14,724 nt of DNA from DASVBJ01 sp036375895 (GTDB lineage: Bacteria; Actinomycetota; Actinomycetes; JACCUZ01), in the NCBI GenBank assembly GCA_036375895.1, contig DASVBJ010000014.1, positions 1 through 14,724 of the forward strand. Reading direction: 5' to 3'. This document shows, piece after piece, positions 13,570 through 14,724 of the stretch. Position numbers and translations under genes: made by a program. A model generated the notes under the pieces. It did not search any database, had not been told where the DNA came from, and was given only the letters and a program-made list of their open reading frames with translations. Every line of letters starts with the position of its first letter. Within the stretch, counting starts at the first letter, position 1.

Positions 13570-14415
13570 ATGGATCCCCTGGTGCAGGCAGAGTGGCTGG
13601 CCCGCCGGCGCGACGAGCCCGGCCTCGTGGTGCTCGACGCCACAGTGCAGGTGCGGTCGTTCCTCGGGATCCCGGTGATGCGCAGCGGGCGACGGGGCTG
13701 GCGCCGCGGGCACGTGCCGGGCAGCGGCTTCGCCGACCTGGTCGCCGTCTCGAGCCCGGACGCGCCCCGGCGGTCGCTCACGATGCCGAGCGCTGAGTGG
13801 TTCGCCGCAGCGATGGGCCGGCTCGGGGTGGGCGACGGCAACAGGGTCGTCCTCTACGACTCGCGCGAGAACATGTGGGCCGCACGGCTGTGGTGGATGC
13901 TGCGCGCGTTCGGGTTCCGGGACGCCGCGGTGCTCGACGGCGGCTGGACGGCGTGGCGGCAGGCGGGGCTGCCGGTCTGCTCGCGGCCGTGCCGGCCCGC
14001 GCCGGCCACGTTCGTCGCCCGCCCGGTCCCCGACCTGGTCGTGGGGAAGCAGGACGTGCTCGCGGCCATCGACGACCCCGACGTCTGCCTGGTCAACGCG
14101 CTCGGCCGGCGCCAGCACCGCGGTGAGGTCAACGAGTACGGCCGGCCGGGGCACATCCCCGGATCCCGGAACCTGACCGCCTGGGAGGTCCTCGACCGGC
14201 GCACGCAGCGCTACCGGCCGCTTGCCGAGCTGCAGGACAAGGCCGGCCCGGTGCTCGACAGCAAGCGCGTGATCACCTACTGCGGCGGCGGGGTCGCCGC
14301 GTCCAGCGTGGCCCTCGTGCTGACGCGGCTCGGTCACGAGCACGTGGCCGTGTACGACGGCGGGCTGCAGGAGTGGTGCGCCGACCCGAGCCTCCCGCTG
14401 GAGCTGGGGCCCTGA
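13570..14415 (+). CDS. two-domain rhodanese-type sulfurtransferase
   Basis: This 281-residue protein resembles SseA-type thiosulfate/3-mercaptopyruvate sulfurtransferases. The first rhodanese domain (about 5-140) is catalytically degenerate, with YDSRENMWA (96-104) where a Cys loop would be, then VLDGGWTAWRQAG (121-133). The second (about 160-275) has RPGHIPGSRNL (192-202) and the active loop YCGGGVAAS with Cys238, which carries the persulfide sulfur. Degenerate N-domain plus active C-domain is normal for the family. ATG 13570 was chosen because GAGGTG lies about 6 nt upstream; GTG 13561 would add three residues but falls within that site. It is 108 nt after the FAD gene and 12 nt before the acyl-CoA dehydrogenase-like gene, so it groups more with the latter. 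The sulfur donor and acceptor are unknown. Confidence 0.88.
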   Translation: MDPLVQAEWLARRRDEPGLVVLDATVQVRSFLGIPVMRSGRRGWRRGHVPGSGFADLVAVSSPDAPRRSLTMPSAEWFAAAMGRLGVGDGNRVVLYDSRENMWAARLWWMLRAFGFRDAAVLDGGWTAWRQAGLPVCSRPCRPAPATFVARPVPDLVVGKQDVLAAIDDPDVCLVNALGRRQHRGEVNEYGRPGHIPGSRNLTAWEVLDRRTQRYRPLAELQDKAGPVLDSKRVITYCGGGVAASSVALVLTRLGHEHVAVYDGGLQEWCADPSLPLELGP

Positions 14416-14427
14416 AGGGAGAAGGCC

Positions 14428-14724
14428 ATGCCTGGTCGACCCGACGTACGAGAGCCGTCGGCGAGCCCCGTGCACCGCGCGGTGTGGGACTCAGCCGTGC
14501 CTGTCGAGGTGTTCGAGTCCGCCGACCAGCCGGTGCCCGGGCCGGTGCGGACGGCCATGGATCGGGTGCTGGCAGCGGTGCGCACCCGCGTGGCCGACGG
14601 CTCGGTGTACGGCCCGGACGGTCTGGTGGGCGAGGCGATGCTGGCCGACCTGGCCGGCGCCGGCTACTGGAGGCTGCGGGTCGACCCGGCGTACGGCGGG
14701 CTGGGCGCGTCCTTCGCCGCCTAC
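14428..14724 (+). CDS. probable acyl-CoA dehydrogenase, N-terminal fragment
   Basis: The frame is open from ATG 14428 to the right edge (99 codons) with AAGGGAGAAGG upstream, 12 nt after the sulfurtransferase stop. The first 60 or so residues are unremarkable. The end reads GEAMLADLAGAGYWRLRVD followed by PAYGGLGASFAAY, which resembles the N-terminal helical domain of acyl-CoA dehydrogenases, where a 'leaGl..l.vPeeyGG.G.s' pattern precedes the substrate pocket. No flavin-binding or catalytic Glu region is included, so the assignment rests on this one block. An extended N-terminus of about 60 residues before the domain is longer than in short-chain enzymes and recalls long FadE-type proteins. 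Confidence 0.6.
   Translation, partial: MPGRPDVREPSASPVHRAVWDSAVPVEVFESADQPVPGPVRTAMDRVLAAVRTRVADGSVYGPDGLVGEAMLADLAGAGYWRLRVDPAYGGLGASFAAY

Noticed and set aside
1..14724. tRNA, rRNA, CRISPR arrays, phage genes or defence systems
   Set aside because: No array of spaced repeats, no cloverleaf-like segments in the gaps and no such proteins were seen; nearly all DNA is accounted for by metabolic and transport genes.

Overview
The window is very GC-rich, has strongly GC-biased third codon positions, uses GTG as well as ATG starts, and is packed with 1- and 4-nt gene overlaps. This fits a high-GC actinobacterium (Actinomycetota). A Nocardioides-type relative is possible, but this is an impression from protein style, not a demonstrated placement.

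The core is a polyamine (putrescine/spermidine-type) uptake and breakdown locus arranged around a divergent control region at about 9290-9489. Leftward (minus strand) run a first gamma-aminobutyraldehyde-type dehydrogenase (7850-9289), a YtcJ-like amidohydrolase (6117-7760), a second dehydrogenase of the same type (4451-5974), the ABC transporter genes potD, potA, potB and potC (254-4454), and the first 54 codons of a methylmalonate/malonate-semialdehyde dehydrogenase (mmsA-like, cut by the window edge). From the second dehydrogenase to potC, neighbouring genes overlap by 1 or 4 nt or are 3 nt apart. Rightward (plus strand) run an Lrp/AsnC regulator (9490-9963), a class III PLP aminotransferase (9960-11351), a pyridoxamine-phosphate-oxidase-like flavoprotein (11435-12088) and a PuuB-like FAD amine oxidoreductase (12085-13461). 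A two-domain rhodanese sulfurtransferase (13570-14415) and the start of a probable acyl-CoA dehydrogenase (14428 to the edge) follow and look like a separate function.

Inferred logic: PotDABC imports polyamine. The aminotransferase and/or the FAD oxidoreductase convert the amine to an aminoaldehyde. The two dehydrogenases oxidise aminoaldehydes to GABA and perhaps beta-alanine. A class III aminotransferase and an MmsA-type enzyme could carry the C3 branch to acetyl-CoA. The Lrp-type protein is the likely local regulator. No gamma-glutamylputrescine synthetase (PuuA), GabT or GabD is visible here.

The less ordinary signals are non-coding. The first is a 24-nt perfect inverted repeat (29 nt with one mismatch) whose 3' arm ends one base before the amidohydrolase start. 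The second is a dyad-plus-motif (GATTYM-N24-GGAATCRCTTGYC) in the same orientation upstream of both the second dehydrogenase/pot operon and the regulator gene. The third is a palindrome over the -35 of a good promoter for the first dehydrogenase. The fourth is a C-rich/G-rich spacer with a tandem repeat before the flavoprotein gene. The fifth is a hairpin directly after potC. No tRNA, rRNA, CRISPR array, insertion sequence or phage gene was seen.
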